DNA of 59,170 nt from NCBI GenBank assembly GCA_016213735.1, contig JACQZU010000022.1:1-59170 (forward strand). Direction: 5' to 3'. How positions within the stretch are numbered: the first letter of the stretch is position 1; every line of letters begins with the position of its first letter. The notes beneath the pieces are model-generated. The model had not been told where the DNA came from. It saw only the letters and a list, made by a program, of their open reading frames with translations, and did no database searches. Source of the stretch: Acidobacteriota bacterium (GTDB lineage Bacteria > Acidobacteriota > Holophagae > Holophagales > Holophagaceae). This document shows positions 42,717 through 51,727 of this stretch, piece after piece. A program made the position numbers and the translations under genes.

Positions 42717-43181
42717 GTGCTGCGACTCCGCGGCAATTCCCCGGCCACGGTGGACGAGAAGGGGCGCCTCAAGCTCCCCGCCACCTTCAAGGCCGACCTG
42801 GACGCCTTCGCGAAGGAAGAGGGGACCGGGGGGTCCCGCCACTACCTCACCTCCCTGGACGGCCGCAGCGCCCGCCTCTACCCCATGCCGGTGTGGGAGG
42901 GCATCGAGGCCCGGCTGGCCGCCATCCCCTCCACCAACCCCGCCAAGCGCCGCTTCCTGGAGGTCACCGCCTACTACGGCAGCGAACAGGTGCCGGACGC
43001 GCAGGGGCGCTTCGTGATCCCCCCCATCCTCCGGGAGGCTGCGCGCCTCGTGGGAGAGGTGGCGATCCTGGGGCAGATGGACCACCTGGCCATCTGGAAT
43101 CGCGGCGGCTTCGAACAGCGCCTGGCCGCGGAGCCTCTCAGCGGCGAGGACCTGGCGCAGCTCGCGGAGCTGGGGATCTAG
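42717..43181 (+). CDS. mraZ: Transcriptional regulator MraZ
   Basis: 154 residues from a GTG with GAAAGG upstream. It has the two AbrB-like MraZ halves: LRGNSPATVDEKGRLKLPATFKADLD at the start and EQVPDAQGRFVIPPILREAARLVGEVAILGQMDHLAIWNR in the second half; the DxxGR motif occurs in each (DEKGR, DAQGR). MraZ forms a ring that binds the repeat operator upstream and adjusts expression of the division and wall (dcw) cluster. The rsmH start follows the stop by two bases. Confidence 0.95.
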   Translation: MLRLRGNSPATVDEKGRLKLPATFKADLDAFAKEEGTGGSRHYLTSLDGRSARLYPMPVWEGIEARLAAIPSTNPAKRRFLEVTAYYGSEQVPDAQGRFVIPPILREAARLVGEVAILGQMDHLAIWNRGGFEQRLAAEPLSGEDLAQLAELGI

Positions 43182-43183
43182 CC

Positions 43184-44161
43184 GTGGCGGAGATCACCGC
43201 CCACGTCCCGGTGATGCTCCAGGAGGTGGTGGAGCAGCTCCAGCTGCCCCCGGAGGGCCGCATGCTGGACCTCACCCTGGGCCTGGGGGGCCACGCCGAG
43301 GCCATCCTGGCCCGCAGCGGCCCGGGCCTTCGCCTGCTGGGGGTGGACCGGGACCCCGAGGCCCGGGCCGCGGCCCGGGCCCGATTGGGCGCCGACGCCC
43401 GGCTCACGATCCTCGCCGACACCTACGAAGACGTGTGGGACCATCCGGCCTTCGAGGCCTGGCGCGCCCTCCAGGCCCCCGAGGGGCTGGACGGGGTGCT
43501 CATGGACCTGGGCTGCTCCATGCTCCAGTTGCGGGACCCCAAGCGGGGCTTCAGCTTCCGGGAGGAGGGGCCCCTGGACATGCGCATGGATCCCGATCAG
43601 GGACCCACCGCCCTCCAGTGGATCGCCGAGCAGGATGCCACCAGCCTGGCCGCGGCCCTGTTCAGCTACGGGCAGGAGCGGGCCAGCCGGCCCATCGCCC
43701 GGGCCATCCTCCTGGCCTTTCAAGCCGGGCGCCTGCACAGCACCCGGGACCTGGCGGAAGCGGTGTACACCGTGATCCCCCGGGAACCCGCCAAGCGCAA
43801 GGGCCTCAGCGATCCCGCCACCCGGACCTTCCAGGCGATCCGCATCGCGGTGAACGGCGAGCTGGAACGCCTGGGGGAGGCCCTGCGGCGGGCCGTGGCG
43901 CAGCTCAAGCCCGGGGGACGCATCGCCGTGATCAGCTTCCACAGCCTGGAAGACAGGATCGTCAAGCGCAGCTTCCGCCACCTCGCGGGCATCTGGGACG
44001 GCCCGGGCCGCCAGCCCCCGGAGCCGCTGCCCCGCCTCCTCCGCCTCGTCCACCCCGGGGGGATCGTTCCCTCCGAGGCCGAACTCAGCGCCAATCCCGC
44101 CTCCCGCTCCGCGCGCTTGCGCGTCGCGGAGCGGATCTCCGAAACCCCGGAGGCCTCATGA
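43184..44161 (+). CDS. rsmH: 16S rRNA (cytosine(1402)-N(4))-methyltransferase
   Basis: 325 residues from a GTG at 43184; the frame is open upstream but that part lies inside mraZ. HVPVMLQEVVEQL, then the SAM site LDLTLGLGGHAEAIL and GVDRDPEA, followed by DGVLMDLGCSMLQL (family DLG-S) and GPLDMRMD, are diagnostic of RsmH (MraW). The C-terminal RIAVISFHSLEDRIVKRSFRH is invariant in the family. It methylates C1402 of 16S rRNA in the ribosomal P site. The last codons overlap ftsL (ATGA). Confidence 0.95.
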   Translation: MAEITAHVPVMLQEVVEQLQLPPEGRMLDLTLGLGGHAEAILARSGPGLRLLGVDRDPEARAAARARLGADARLTILADTYEDVWDHPAFEAWRALQAPEGLDGVLMDLGCSMLQLRDPKRGFSFREEGPLDMRMDPDQGPTALQWIAEQDATSLAAALFSYGQERASRPIARAILLAFQAGRLHSTRDLAEAVYTVIPREPAKRKGLSDPATRTFQAIRIAVNGELERLGEALRRAVAQLKPGGRIAVISFHSLEDRIVKRSFRHLAGIWDGPGRQPPEPLPRLLRLVHPGGIVPSEAELSANPASRSARLRVAERISETPEAS

Positions 44162-44523
44162 ACACCACCCTGCTCCGTCCCGGCTTCACGGCCCGCCCCC
44201 GCCAGTTCGAAGGGGAAGGGATCCTGCGGATGCTCCTCCTGGCCTTCGCCCTGGCCCTGCCCCTGGCCTCGGGAATCTACCTCAAGATCCAGAACATGCG
44301 GATCTCCTACGACATGGGGGAAGTGAAGCGCCGCATCCGGGAGGAAGAGGAGACCCAGCGTCAGCTGCTCTTGATCCGTTCCCGCTTCCAGCGGGACGAG
44401 GAGATCCAGGCCTACGCCACGAGGACCGGGATGAAACCCCGGAAGCAGGGACATTTCGTCCCCCGCTCCTTCACGGCGGAGGATCAGCGCCTCGCCAAGC
44501 TGGGCCCCACCCCGGCGCCCTGA
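44158..44523 (+). CDS. ftsL: Cell division protein FtsL-like
   Basis: 121 residues, ATG overlapping the rsmH stop. Topology fits FtsL: a short basic cytoplasmic start, one membrane helix at about 22-42 (ILRMLLLAFALALPLASGIYL), and a coiled-coil-like periplasmic part rich in Glu, Arg and Leu (YDMGEVKRRIREEEETQRQLLLIRSRFQRDEEIQAYA). The sequence of FtsL is poorly conserved, so the call rests on topology and on its position between rsmH and ftsI, where ftsL is normally found. It would recruit FtsB and FtsQ and activate FtsWI at the septum. Confidence 0.8.
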   Translation: MNTTLLRPGFTARPRQFEGEGILRMLLLAFALALPLASGIYLKIQNMRISYDMGEVKRRIREEEETQRQLLLIRSRFQRDEEIQAYATRTGMKPRKQGHFVPRSFTAEDQRLAKLGPTPAP

Positions 44524-44605
44524 TCCTTCCTCCGGGGGGCCCGCCCGCCGCCGCGGGCGCCCCTTGGCCCCACAATGGTGCAGCGGCGCCCGGCGCCGCG
44601 CCCGG

Positions 44606-46789
44606 ATGCCCTCCATGGATTTCCTCCGCCGCTTCGCGGGCCCCCCGCCCACCCGCCGCCTCCTGGGCCGGCCGGAGGCCCACGACCTCATGGCTTCCCG
44701 CATGCCCTGGGTGCTGCTGGCCATGCTCCTCTGGGCCCTGCTGGTGCTGGGACGGCTGCTGTGGCTCCAGGTGGTGGAACACCAGCGCTTCGCGGCCCGG
44801 GCGCTGCAGCAGCACACGGAGAAGATCCGCATCGATCCCATCCGCGGGGAGTTGCGGGACCGCCGGGGCGAGAGCCTGGCCATCAGCGTGAAGGCCGAGA
44901 GCCTGTTCGCCAATCCCCCGGCCTTCTACCCCGACTACTCGGGCAACGGAGACGTCCGCGCCTGGGGTGAGCCCGACCGGAAGGCGGCCCAGGAGGTGGC
45001 CTCCCGCATCGCCCCGATCCTGGGCCTGCCCCGCTCCGCGGTGGTGGAGAAGCTCCTGAAGAAGACGCCCTTCGTGTGGATCGAGCGCCAGCTCAGCCCC
45101 GCCAAGGTCTCCGCGATACGGGAGATCAGGAACCGGGAGCTGAAGGCCAGGAAGGAGAGCCGCTTCGAGGCCCTGGACTTCCTGGTGGAGAGCCGGAGGG
45201 AGTATCCCCGGGGCAGCCTGGCCTGCCAGATCCTGGGTTTCGTCAACATCGACGGGGTGGGCCAGCTGGGCATCGAGCACAGCTTCAACGAACAGCTGGC
45301 CGGGCGTCCGGGGGTGCTGGAGGCCCCCCGGGACGCCCGGGGCCGCCTGTTGGTGCTGCAGGAGAACTACTCCAAGATTCCCGCCAACGGCAGCACCCTC
45401 CAGCTCACGCTCGACGCCACCATCCAGCACATCGTGGAGGAGGCCCTGGAGGAGGGGGTCCGCCTCAGCCGCCCCGCCACGGCCTACGCGGTGGTCGTGG
45501 ATCCCAACACAGGTGAAATCCTGGCCATGGCGGGGACTCCAACCTTCAATCCCAATCAGGTGCTGCCCCGGAAGTTCATGGTGACCCCCGAATCCGAACT
45601 CGGACCCGCCGATCGGGAGGAATTGCGGAAGGAAAAGGAGCGCCAGAAGGCGGCTCGCAAGGTGCATCCGGTGGAGGACGCCTACGAACCGGGTTCCACC
45701 ATGAAGATCTTCACGGCCGCCATCGCCCTGGAGGAACGGAAGGTGCGCCTCGGGGAGCCCATCGACTGCATGGGTGGGCGCTGGGCCTTCAGCAACAAGC
45801 TCACCATCACGGACACCCACCGCCACGGCGTGCTCAGTTTCGAGGAGGTGCTCTGGCAGAGTTCCAACGTGGGCGCAGCCCGGATCGGCATGCGCCTCAG
45901 CCCTGAAGACCACTACCGCTACCTGCGGGCCTTCGGCTTCGGGGAACCCACGGGCCTGAACTTCCCCGGGGAGACCGCGGGCCGCCTCATCGCCCCGGAC
46001 CGCTGGAGCGGCACCACCCAGCCCACCTTCTGCTACGGATACGGCCTCAGCACCAGCCCCCTCCAGATCCTCATGGCCGCCAGCGTGCTGGCCAACGGCG
46101 GCAAGCTGATGCAGCCCATCCTGGTGCAGAAGATCTTCAACGACCAGGGCAAGCTCCTGCGGGAGTTCAAGCCCACCGTCCGGCGGGACAAGGTCGTCAG
46201 CGAGGAGACCGCGGCCATGATGCGGGAGACCCTCAAGGGCGTCCTCACGACCGGAACCGGAAAGAAGGCCCGCCTCGAAGGGGTGGAAGCCTTCGGCAAG
46301 ACCGGCACGGCCCGGAAGATCATCAATGGGGCCTACGACCCCCGCCGGCACTACGCCTCCTTCCTGGGCTTCTTCCCGGCGGACCGGCCCCAGTACGGCA
46401 TGCTCTTCATGCTGGACGACCCGGCGGGCGACGTGACCGGCGGGGACGTGGCGGCGCCCCTCTTCAAGCGGATCGGCGACGGAATCCTGCGCTACCGCCA
46501 GAGCCTCCAGGGCGCCGACCCCGCGGCGGACCTCAAGCTCTCCCTGCGGGACTGGCCGGCCAGCGAGAGCGACGAGGCCGGTTTCGTCCTCGGCCGGGGC
46601 CTGGTGCCCGACCTGAAGGGGCTCAGCCTCAAGGCAGCCATCCAGCGGGTGGTGCTGGCCGGCGGTGCGCCCCAGGTGGAAGGGCGGCCCGAGGGGAACC
46701 TGGCCCTCCGGGTCACGGGCCAGTCGCCCCCGGCCGGGGCCCCCCTCCCCGAAGGCACGCCCGTGAAGATCCGCGTGGGGGGGGGATGA
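44606..46789 (+). CDS. ftsI: Penicillin-binding protein (FtsI/PBP3 type) with C-terminal PASTA domain
   Basis: 727 residues from ATG 44606; an ATG at 44615 is equally possible as neither has a strong ribosome-binding site. One membrane helix at about 34-54. Dimerisation domain, then the transpeptidase: S364-T-M-K367 (EPGSTMKIF), S419-S-N421 and K565-TG (FGKTGTA). The last about 70 residues, GLVPDLKGLSLKAAIQRVVLAGGAPQVEG...GAPLPEGTPVKIRVG, form a PASTA domain. It cross-links septal peptidoglycan with FtsW. PASTA domains are usual on division PBPs of Gram-positives (Pbp2x, SpoVD) and absent from the E. coli type. The stop overlaps murE (ATGA). Confidence 0.93.
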   Translation: MPSMDFLRRFAGPPPTRRLLGRPEAHDLMASRMPWVLLAMLLWALLVLGRLLWLQVVEHQRFAARALQQHTEKIRIDPIRGELRDRRGESLAISVKAESLFANPPAFYPDYSGNGDVRAWGEPDRKAAQEVASRIAPILGLPRSAVVEKLLKKTPFVWIERQLSPAKVSAIREIRNRELKARKESRFEALDFLVESRREYPRGSLACQILGFVNIDGVGQLGIEHSFNEQLAGRPGVLEAPRDARGRLLVLQENYSKIPANGSTLQLTLDATIQHIVEEALEEGVRLSRPATAYAVVVDPNTGEILAMAGTPTFNPNQVLPRKFMVTPESELGPADREELRKEKERQKAARKVHPVEDAYEPGSTMKIFTAAIALEERKVRLGEPIDCMGGRWAFSNKLTITDTHRHGVLSFEEVLWQSSNVGAARIGMRLSPEDHYRYLRAFGFGEPTGLNFPGETAGRLIAPDRWSGTTQPTFCYGYGLSTSPLQILMAASVLANGGKLMQPILVQKIFNDQGKLLREFKPTVRRDKVVSEETAAMMRETLKGVLTTGTGKKARLEGVEAFGKTGTARKIINGAYDPRRHYASFLGFFPADRPQYGMLFMLDDPAGDVTGGDVAAPLFKRIGDGILRYRQSLQGADPAADLKLSLRDWPASESDEAGFVLGRGLVPDLKGLSLKAAIQRVVLAGGAPQVEGRPEGNLALRVTGQSPPAGAPLPEGTPVKIRVGGG

Positions 46790-48270
46790 GATTCTCCGAA
46801 CTCGTCCACGGGATGCCCGTCACGGACCTGCGAGGGCCCGATCCAGAGCTGGGGAACGCGGGCGCCGACAGCCGGGAGGTCGGGCCCGGATGGCTCTATT
46901 TCGCCCTCCGGGGCTCCCAGCGGGATGGAGCAGATTTCGTCCCCGAGGTGCTGGCCCGGGGTGCGGCCGCCGTGGTCTCCGAATCTCCCTTGCGGGAGGC
47001 GGGCGGCGCGGCCCGGGGCCGCTTCGAGGAAGGGCGGGCCCGGGAGGCCATGGCCCTCCTCTCCCGGCGCCTCTACGGCGCCCCCGACGAGGCCCTGGCC
47101 CTCATCGGCGTCACGGGCACCAACGGAAAGACCACCACCACGACGCTGATCCGCCAGCTGCTGCGGGGAGCGGGCATCGGGTGCGGCCTGGTGGGCACGG
47201 TGACGATGGCCGCCGGGCCGGAGGAAGAGGAGGCGGTGCGGACTTCCCCGGAAAGTCCCGTCTTCTACCGCTGGCTGCGACGCGCGGCCGATGCGGGGGA
47301 CCGGGCCCTGGCCGCCGAGGTGAGCAGCCATGCCCTCTGCCTCCACCGCGTCCACGGAGCCCGTTTCGCCGTGGGCGTCTTCACCAACCTCACCCAGGAT
47401 CACCTGGACTTCCACGGGGACATGGACGCCTACTTCGCGGCCAAGCGCCGCCTCTTCGCCCAGTGCGGGCGGGGCCTCGTGAACGCGGACGACCCCTACG
47501 GGCGGCGGATCCTGGAGGTGGAGGACCACGCCAGCTACGCGGTGGAGCGGCCCGCCTGCTACCGCGCCTCGGACCTGGTGCTGAGTCCCACGGGGACCCG
47601 ATTCGTGCTGCATTCGAAGGAGGGCCGCTGGCCCGTGGAGAGCCCGCTCCTGGGCCGCTTCAACGTCTACAACCTCCTGGCGGCCCTGGCGGCCTGCGTG
47701 GAGGCGGGCTTCGCCGTGCCCCGCCTGCTGCCCTCGCTGTCCGGCCTGCGGGGCGCCCCGGGGCGCCTGGACCGCGTGGACTGCGGCCAAGCCTTCGGCG
47801 TGATGGTGGACTATGCCCACACCCCGGACGCGCTGGAGAAGCTCCTGGCCGAGGGGCGCCGGCTCCTGCCCCCCGGGGGCCGGCTGCAGGTGCTCTTCGG
47901 CTGCGGGGGGGACCGGGACCGCCGCAAGCGCCCCCTCATGGCCGCGGCCGTGGCCGCGGGGGCGGACGTGATCTGGCACAGCAGCGACAACACCCGCGGG
48001 GAGGACCCCGAGCGGATCCTGGACGATGGGGCCGCCGGGATTCCCGAGGGGCTCCGCGGGGATCCGGCCCGCTACCACCGCATCGCCGACCGGGCCTTGG
48101 CGGTGGAAGCCGCCGTGCGCGCCTGCGCCCCCGGGGACCTGTTGCTCCTGGCGGGGAAGGGGCACGAACCCTACCAGGAGATCCAGGGCGTCAAGCATCC
48201 CTACAGCGACCGCGCCGCCGCCGAGGCGGCGCTCCAGGGGCGGCCCGTGCCCCGGCCGTGGGCGCCATGA
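46786..48270 (+). CDS. murE: UDP-N-acetylmuramoyl-tripeptide synthetase MurE
   Basis: 494 residues. ATP site GVTGTNGKTTT (Lys115), the LEVSSHAL-equivalent AAEVSSHALCLHRVHG, NLTQDHLDFHGDMDAYF, and VMVDYAHTPDALEKLL are family marks. It adds the third amino acid to UDP-MurNAc-L-Ala-D-Glu. The residue pattern that reads meso-diaminopimelate is DNPR in E. coli (413-416); here it is DNTR (401-404) in SSDNTRGEDPERIL: Arg and Asn kept, Pro replaced by Thr. Diaminopimelate is still likely, since Lys-type enzymes lose the Arg, but specificity needs testing. ATGA overlaps join it to both neighbours. Confidence 0.93.
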   Translation: MRFSELVHGMPVTDLRGPDPELGNAGADSREVGPGWLYFALRGSQRDGADFVPEVLARGAAAVVSESPLREAGGAARGRFEEGRAREAMALLSRRLYGAPDEALALIGVTGTNGKTTTTTLIRQLLRGAGIGCGLVGTVTMAAGPEEEEAVRTSPESPVFYRWLRRAADAGDRALAAEVSSHALCLHRVHGARFAVGVFTNLTQDHLDFHGDMDAYFAAKRRLFAQCGRGLVNADDPYGRRILEVEDHASYAVERPACYRASDLVLSPTGTRFVLHSKEGRWPVESPLLGRFNVYNLLAALAACVEAGFAVPRLLPSLSGLRGAPGRLDRVDCGQAFGVMVDYAHTPDALEKLLAEGRRLLPPGGRLQVLFGCGGDRDRRKRPLMAAAVAAGADVIWHSSDNTRGEDPERILDDGAAGIPEGLRGDPARYHRIADRALAVEAAVRACAPGDLLLLAGKGHEPYQEIQGVKHPYSDRAAAEAALQGRPVPRPWAP

Positions 48271-49250
48271 CGCGCATCCTCGCCGTCTCGTCCCCCGGGG
48301 ACCCCGCCATCTCGGAAGCCGCCGGGGTGCTGCGTGCCGGGGGCCTGGTGGCCTTTCCCACGGAAACGGTCTATGGCCTGGGAGCCGATGGGCTGAACGT
48401 CTCGGCGGTGGCTCGGATCTACGCCGCCAAGGGGCGGCCCGCCACCAATCCCCTGATCCTCCACGTGGCGGACCGGGAGGACGCCCGGGGGCTCGTGGCC
48501 GACTGGACCCCCGAGGCGGACCGGCTCGCCCGGCGCTTCTGGCCCGGCCCGCTCACCCTCGTGCTGCCCGCGGGGGAGGCCGTGCCCGCGATCGTCCGGG
48601 CCGGGGGTCCCACCGTGGCCCTGCGCTGCCCGGCCCACCCCGTGGCCCTGGCCCTGATCCGCGCCGCCGGGCGCCCCCTGGCGGCCCCCAGCGCCAACCG
48701 CAGCCAGCACCTCAGCCCCACCACGGCGCGCCACGTCGAGACCAGCCTGGGTGGGATCGTGGATTGCATCCTGGACGCGGGTCCAACCTCCGCAGGCCTG
48801 GAGTCCACCATCCTGGACCTCCGCCCCCCCTTCCGCAGTCTCCGGCCGGGGCCCATCTCTCCCAGCGACCTCGAGGCGCTGGGGGGTGCGGTGGGGCAGG
48901 GGCCCGGGGTCCTCGCGCCGGGGGCGCCCCAGCCCGCCCCGGGCATGGCCGCCCGCCACTACGCTCCCCGGGCGAAGCTGGAACTGGTGCTGCCGGGCAC
49001 GGGGCTGCACGAGGCCGGCAGGGGCAGCGCCTATGTGAGCCTGGGGGCCCTGCCGCCTCTCCCCGAGGGGGTGCACGGGGTGGCCGCCAGCCGGGATCCG
49101 GTGGAGCTGGGCGCCAGCCTCTACGCGCTTCTGCACACCCTGGACGACGCGGGCTTCCACACGGTGTTCTTTGAACTGCCGCCTCCGGAGGAGGCCTGGC
49201 TCGCCGTGCGGGACCGGCTCCTCCGGGCTTCGACGAGGGAGGGTGCGTGA
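48267..49250 (+). CDS. L-threonylcarbamoyladenylate synthase, two-domain Sua5 type
   Basis: 327 residues from the ATG overlapping the murE stop. The YrdC/TsaC domain (about 12-205) has GGLVAFPTETVYGLGADGLN, AKGRPATNPLILHV, RFWPGPLTLVL, TVALRCPAHP and PLAAPSANRS; residues about 225-327 match the extra Sua5 C-terminal domain (MAARHYAPRAKLELVLPG). It makes threonylcarbamoyl-AMP from threonine, bicarbonate and ATP for the t6A37 tRNA modification. It sits inside the wall-synthesis cluster between murE and murF, joined by four-base overlaps at both ends (ATGA and GTGA), so it is translated with them. This position is unusual. Confidence 0.92.
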   Translation: MTRILAVSSPGDPAISEAAGVLRAGGLVAFPTETVYGLGADGLNVSAVARIYAAKGRPATNPLILHVADREDARGLVADWTPEADRLARRFWPGPLTLVLPAGEAVPAIVRAGGPTVALRCPAHPVALALIRAAGRPLAAPSANRSQHLSPTTARHVETSLGGIVDCILDAGPTSAGLESTILDLRPPFRSLRPGPISPSDLEALGGAVGQGPGVLAPGAPQPAPGMAARHYAPRAKLELVLPGTGLHEAGRGSAYVSLGALPPLPEGVHGVAASRDPVELGASLYALLHTLDDAGFHTVFFELPPPEEAWLAVRDRLLRASTREGA

Positions 49251-50611
49251 GCCTCTGGAGCCTGGAGCGCGTCGGGAGGTCCCTCCAGGGACGGGTGGCC
49301 GGGGACGCCTCGGTCGTTCCCGGGAGCCTCAGCTTGGACACCCGCACCCTCCGGCCCGGGGCCTGCTTCGTGGCCCTGAAGGGGGCCCGGGACGGACACG
49401 CCTTCGCCAAGGACGCTCTCAGCGCAGGCGCGGCGGCCCTGCTGGTGGACCATGAGCTGGACCTCCCGATTCCTCAGCTGATCGTGCGGGACACCCTTGA
49501 GGCCCTCCAGGCCTGGGGGCGGCTCCGCCTGGAGGAAGTCCGGCCCAGGCAGGTCTTCGCGGTCACCGGCAGCGTGGGGAAGACCACCACCAAGGAGCTG
49601 CTGGCCGCCGCCACGGGGGGCTGGAAGACCCCCGGGAACCGCAACAACACCCTGGGCCTTCCCGAGGCCCTGGCCACGATCCCCGAGGGCCTCGAATCCG
49701 CCGTGCTGGAAATGGGCATGAGCTTCCCCGGAGAGATCGAAACCCTCTGCCGCATCGCGCCCCCCGACTGGGGGCTCCTCACCTGCGTGGGCACCGCCCA
49801 CGTGGAGAATTTTCCCGACGGGCAGGAAGGCATCGCCCGGGCCAAGGGCGAACTGGTGGCGGGCCTGCGTTCCGGGGGCACCTGGGTGCACCTGGAGAGC
49901 GACCCCTGGGCCGCCTGGATCGCCGCGGAGCCCTGGGCCGCCGAGGCACGGGCCGTGCGGGTCGGGGAACGCCAGCCCTTCGGGTGGTCCGAGGTCCGGA
50001 GCCTGGGGCCGAGAGGGAGCCGTTTCCTGCTCCGCACGGACGCCGGGGAGGTGGAGGTCGCCCTGAGGCTCCCCGGCCTCCACAACGTCCGCAATGCCGC
50101 CCTGGCGGGCAGTCTGGCAGCCCTGGCGGGGCACCCTCTGGGCGCGATCGCCGCGGGACTGGGCTCGGTGGAACCCGAGGCCGGACGCGGGCGCCTGCAC
50201 GCCCTGGGGGCCGGCGGCTGGCTCCTGGACGAGAGCTACAACGCCAGCCCCGATTCCATGCTCGCCTGCGCGGCCGCCCTCCTGGACCTGCCCGGCGGGG
50301 AGCCTGTGGCCGTCCTGGGGGCCATGCGGGAGTTGGGCGCCGAAGCCGGGCGCCTCCACCGGGACACGGGCGCAGGCCTGCGGGCCGCGGGATTGGCACG
50401 GCTCTGGGCCTTCGGGGATCACGCGGCGGACCTGGCCGGGGGATTCGGCCCCGACGGGGCCGCCTTCCCGGACTTCGAGACCCTGCGGGACGACCCCGCC
50501 GGCCTGGCCGCCCTTCCCCGGGGGGCCCGCATTCTCGTCAAGGGCAGCCGATTCTGGCGCTCCGAACGCGCCGTGGACTGGATCCTCAACCGCCATCCCC
50601 CTCAGGATTGA
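49247..50611 (+). CDS. murF: UDP-N-acetylmuramoyl-tripeptide--D-alanyl-D-alanine ligase MurF
   Basis: 454 residues from a GTG overlapping the previous stop. N-terminal substrate domain with SLDTRTLRPGACFVALKGARDGHAFAKDAL, central ATP site VTGSVGKTTTKELLAA, GNRNNTLGLPEALA, AVLEMGMSFPGEIETL, and C-terminal LLDESYNASPDSMLAC plus VAVLGAMRELGAEAGRLH. These are the MurF signatures. It adds D-Ala-D-Ala to make the complete lipid-I precursor UDP-MurNAc-pentapeptide. mraY follows three bases later. Confidence 0.95.
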   Translation: MSLWSLERVGRSLQGRVAGDASVVPGSLSLDTRTLRPGACFVALKGARDGHAFAKDALSAGAAALLVDHELDLPIPQLIVRDTLEALQAWGRLRLEEVRPRQVFAVTGSVGKTTTKELLAAATGGWKTPGNRNNTLGLPEALATIPEGLESAVLEMGMSFPGEIETLCRIAPPDWGLLTCVGTAHVENFPDGQEGIARAKGELVAGLRSGGTWVHLESDPWAAWIAAEPWAAEARAVRVGERQPFGWSEVRSLGPRGSRFLLRTDAGEVEVALRLPGLHNVRNAALAGSLAALAGHPLGAIAAGLGSVEPEAGRGRLHALGAGGWLLDESYNASPDSMLACAAALLDLPGGEPVAVLGAMRELGAEAGRLHRDTGAGLRAAGLARLWAFGDHAADLAGGFGPDGAAFPDFETLRDDPAGLAALPRGARILVKGSRFWRSERAVDWILNRHPPQD

Positions 50612-50614
50612 CCC

Positions 50615-51703
50615 ATGCTCCCCTGGCTCCTCTACCCCGCCGTCAAGGATCTCCCCGGCCTCTCGGTGCTCCGCTACGTCACCTTCCGGGCGGCCATCGC
50701 GGCGGCCACCGCCATGCTCCTGTCGCTGCTCCTGGGGCCCTGGGTGATCCGCACCCTGCGCCGCCTGGGCATCGGCCAGCACATCCGGGAGGAGGGGCCG
50801 GAGAACCACCAGGCCAAGGCAGGCACGCCCACCATGGGGGGCATCCTCATCCTCCTGGTGATCCTCATCTCCACCCTGCTCTGGTGCGACCTCAAGAACG
50901 GCAACGTCTGGGTGGCCATGCTCTCGCTCCTGGGCTTCGGCTGCGTGGGAGCCTTCGACGACGCGCAGAAGCTGCTCCGGCGCCAGAACCTGGGACTGCG
51001 GAGCTGGCAGAAGATGCTCCTGCTCACGGGCATTGCGCTGCTGGTGGCCTGGCTGGTGCTGCACTTCGGCCTCCGGGGGGCCGACACCAGCCGCCTCTCC
51101 GTGCCCTTCTTCAAGAAGTTCCAGCCCGACGTCGGCATCTGGCTGGTGCCCTGGATCTGGCTGGTGGTGGTGGGCACGAGCAACGCCGTGAACCTCACGG
51201 ACGGGCTGGACGGTCTGGCCATCGGCGGCACCCTGGCGGTGTCGGTGACCTACGCGATCCTGGCCTACGTGGCGGGCCACGCCAAAATCGCCGCCTACCT
51301 GGCGGTGCCCTTCGTGGGAGGGGGCGCCGAACTGAGCGTCTTCATGGGCGCCATGGCGGGGGCCTGCCTGGGCTTCCTCTGGTACAACGCCTACCCCGCC
51401 GAAGTCTTCATGGGCGACACCGGCGCCCTGGGCCTGGGAGGCGCCATCGGCACCGTGGCCATCATCGTGAAGCAGGAGCTGCTCCTGGCCATCGCCGGCG
51501 GCCTCTTCGTGCTCGAGGCCTTCAGCGTCATCCTCCAGGTGGGGAGCTACAAGCTTCGGGGCGGAAAGCGCATCTTCCGCATGGCCCCCTTCCACCACCA
51601 CATGGAAAAGGGGGGCCTGCACGAGACGAAGGTCGTGATCCGACTCTGGATCACGGCCATCGTGTGCTGCATCCTCGCCCTGAGCTCCCTCAAGCTGAGG
51701 TGA
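50615..51703 (+). CDS. mraY: Phospho-N-acetylmuramoyl-pentapeptide-transferase MraY
   Basis: 362 residues and about ten membrane helices. Diagnostic segments: GIGQHIREEGPENHQAKAGTPTMGG, the Mg-binding Asp pair in FGCVGAFDDAQKLL, NLTDGLDGLAIGG, EVFMGDTGALGLGG and the C-terminal RMAPFHHHMEKGGLHETKVVIRLWI. It transfers phospho-MurNAc-pentapeptide to undecaprenyl phosphate, making lipid I at the inner membrane. It is the last gene of the visible dcw cluster; the next gene is convergent, so murD, ftsW, murG and others must lie elsewhere. Confidence 0.96.
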   Translation: MLPWLLYPAVKDLPGLSVLRYVTFRAAIAAATAMLLSLLLGPWVIRTLRRLGIGQHIREEGPENHQAKAGTPTMGGILILLVILISTLLWCDLKNGNVWVAMLSLLGFGCVGAFDDAQKLLRRQNLGLRSWQKMLLLTGIALLVAWLVLHFGLRGADTSRLSVPFFKKFQPDVGIWLVPWIWLVVVGTSNAVNLTDGLDGLAIGGTLAVSVTYAILAYVAGHAKIAAYLAVPFVGGGAELSVFMGAMAGACLGFLWYNAYPAEVFMGDTGALGLGGAIGTVAIIVKQELLLAIAGGLFVLEAFSVILQVGSYKLRGGKRIFRMAPFHHHMEKGGLHETKVVIRLWITAIVCCILALSSLKLR

Positions 51704-51727
51704 GGTCGGGACAGTCCGCTGGCCGGA

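Noticed and set aside
46890-48266. N-terminal 459 codons of the open frame that ends with the Sua5 protein
   Set aside because: They are an alternative frame of murE; the Sua5 family begins exactly at the ATG overlapping the murE stop.
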